Assembly: GCA_900553475.1 (NCBI GenBank)
Contig: USEF01000107.1
Span: 1-5,870 of the forward strand
DNA: 5,870 bases
Direction of reading: 5' to 3'
DNA from: an uncultured Collinsella sp.
GTDB lineage: Bacteria > Actinomycetota > Coriobacteriia > Coriobacteriales > Coriobacteriaceae
Shown: in pieces, positions 5,451 to 5,870 of the stretch
Layout: every line of letters starts with the position of its first letter
How positions within the stretch are numbered: position 1 is the first letter of the stretch
Program-made: the position numbers and the translations under genes
The notes under the pieces: generated by a model
Told to the model about the DNA's origin: nothing
Database searches by the model: none
What the model saw: the letters and a program-made list of their open reading frames with translations, nothing else

Positions 5451-5499
5451 CCCCATGGGGACGGAGAAAAAACGGATCAATTTGTTGCTGAGTAAGTCT
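5451..5499. other. Intergenic tail of the ABC gene with palindrome and GGGGACGGAG motif
   Basis: This gap after the ABC ATPase stop holds the perfect palindrome CCCCATGGGG (5451-5460), then GACGGAGAAAAAACGGATC. The GGGACGG string also occurs at 5074-5080 beside the hairpin repeat, so both may be parts of one repeat family. On the minus strand a run of six Ts (5472-5467) follows CCG, but no stem precedes it, so a terminator is not supported. Confidence 0.3.
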
Positions 5500-5870
5500 T
5501 TAGAGCGTGATGATGTCCGAGATATTGAGGGCCCGAGCGTCAGCGGAATCGTGCGTGGCAATCAACAGCATACGGCCGTCGAGCAAGTCGAGCACGACCT
5601 CGGTGCATGCGTCGCGCGCAGCGATATCTAGACCGGTAAAGGGCTCGTCCAGAATCACTGCGCCGCCCGGACACAGCAGGGCTCGGGCAATCTCGACGCG
5701 ACGGCGCTGCCCGCCCGAGAGCTCGGCCACACGAGCATGCACATCGACCCCCGGCACCAGCAGGCGCAACAGGGCCGCGGCACTCGAGGCGTCCACGCGC
5801 GCGTCGGCGCACACCAGCACGTTATCCAAAGCAGAGGCGTCCTCAACCAGGCGAGTATCCTGAAACACCA
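5500..5870 (-). CDS. ABC transporter ATP-binding protein, C-terminal part (runs off the window)
   Basis: This is the distal half of an ABC ATPase, which powers transport from the cytoplasmic face of a membrane complex. About 123 codons are visible. In order they show the Q-loop VFQDTR at the window edge, the signature LSGGQRRRVEIARAL, Walker B with catalytic Glu in AVILDEPFTGLD (D-loop included), and the switch His in IATHD. Walker A and the start lie beyond position 5870. VFQDTRL with a following Leu-Val-Glu stretch resembles importer ATPases of the NitT/TauT (SsuB/TauB) group, but the substrate cannot be told from this part. The TAA stop is at 5502-5500. The permease partner must be outside the window or encoded upstream. 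The gene appears intact as far as seen; the nearest downstream gene is the antitoxin 215 bp away, with no clear terminator. Confidence 0.88.
   Translation of the reverse strand, partial: VFQDTRLVEDASALDNVLVCADARVDASSAAALLRLLVPGVDVHARVAELSGGQRRRVEIARALLCPGGAVILDEPFTGLDIAARDACTEVVLDLLDGRMLLIATHDSADARALNISDIITL

Noticed and set aside
5467..5472. Intrinsic terminator for the ABC gene at the T-run on the minus strand
   Set aside because: No GC-rich stem precedes the Ts; the nearby CCCCATGGGG palindrome lies after them in the transcript.

Overview
The window looks like a chromosomal segment of a gut Actinobacterium of the Coriobacteriia, most likely Collinsella or a close relative. This rests on moderately high GC content with AT-rich intergenic gaps, a PTS-based beta-glucoside locus, a RelB/DinJ-type antitoxin and GC-rich palindromic intergenic repeats. 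The assignment is from memory of such genomes, not from a search.

Region 1 (1-4069) is a beta-glucoside uptake and hydrolysis locus. On the minus strand a GH1 6-phospho-beta-glucosidase (1445-2923) is followed 11 nt later by a PTS beta-glucoside-type EIIBC permease (63-1433). The permease Shine-Dalgarno site overlaps the stop codon of the hydrolase gene. Divergent to them is an AraC-family regulator (3077-4069). EIIBC would import and phosphorylate a beta-glucoside, GH1 would cleave the 6-phosphate, and the AraC protein would control both, a layout comparable in logic to ChbR control of the chb genes of E. coli. The 153-bp divergent region (2924-3076) is unusually informative. It holds two exact 9-bp direct repeats 21 bp apart, placed where the -35 of the operon promoter should be and also over the -10 and start of the regulator's own promoter. 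It also holds a perfect 11-bp inverted repeat next to each gene start. The permease has no IIA domain. The 62 bases after its stop stay open in the same frame and contain a short match to the beginning of an EIIA domain, so a broken or split EIIBCA is possible.

Region 2 (4078-5499) carries, on the minus strand, a CPBP-family (Rce1/Abi-like) membrane protease with all three catalytic motifs (4078-4992). Upstream of it is a short RelB/DinJ-like antitoxin (5081-5284) with no toxin gene beside it. Between the two lies a near-perfect long hairpin repeat (5010-5068). Upstream of the antitoxin are a stem-forming leader (5320-5376) and three tandem 10-bp repeats plus two inverted half-sites (5396-5447), which fit an operator for a ribbon-helix-helix protein.

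Region 3 (5500-5870) is the C-terminal part of an ABC transporter ATPase on the minus strand that runs off the window. No tRNA, rRNA, CRISPR array, transposase or integrase was seen. The most interesting content is regulatory: the AraC operator and overlapping divergent promoters, and the phased repeat array before the orphan antitoxin.
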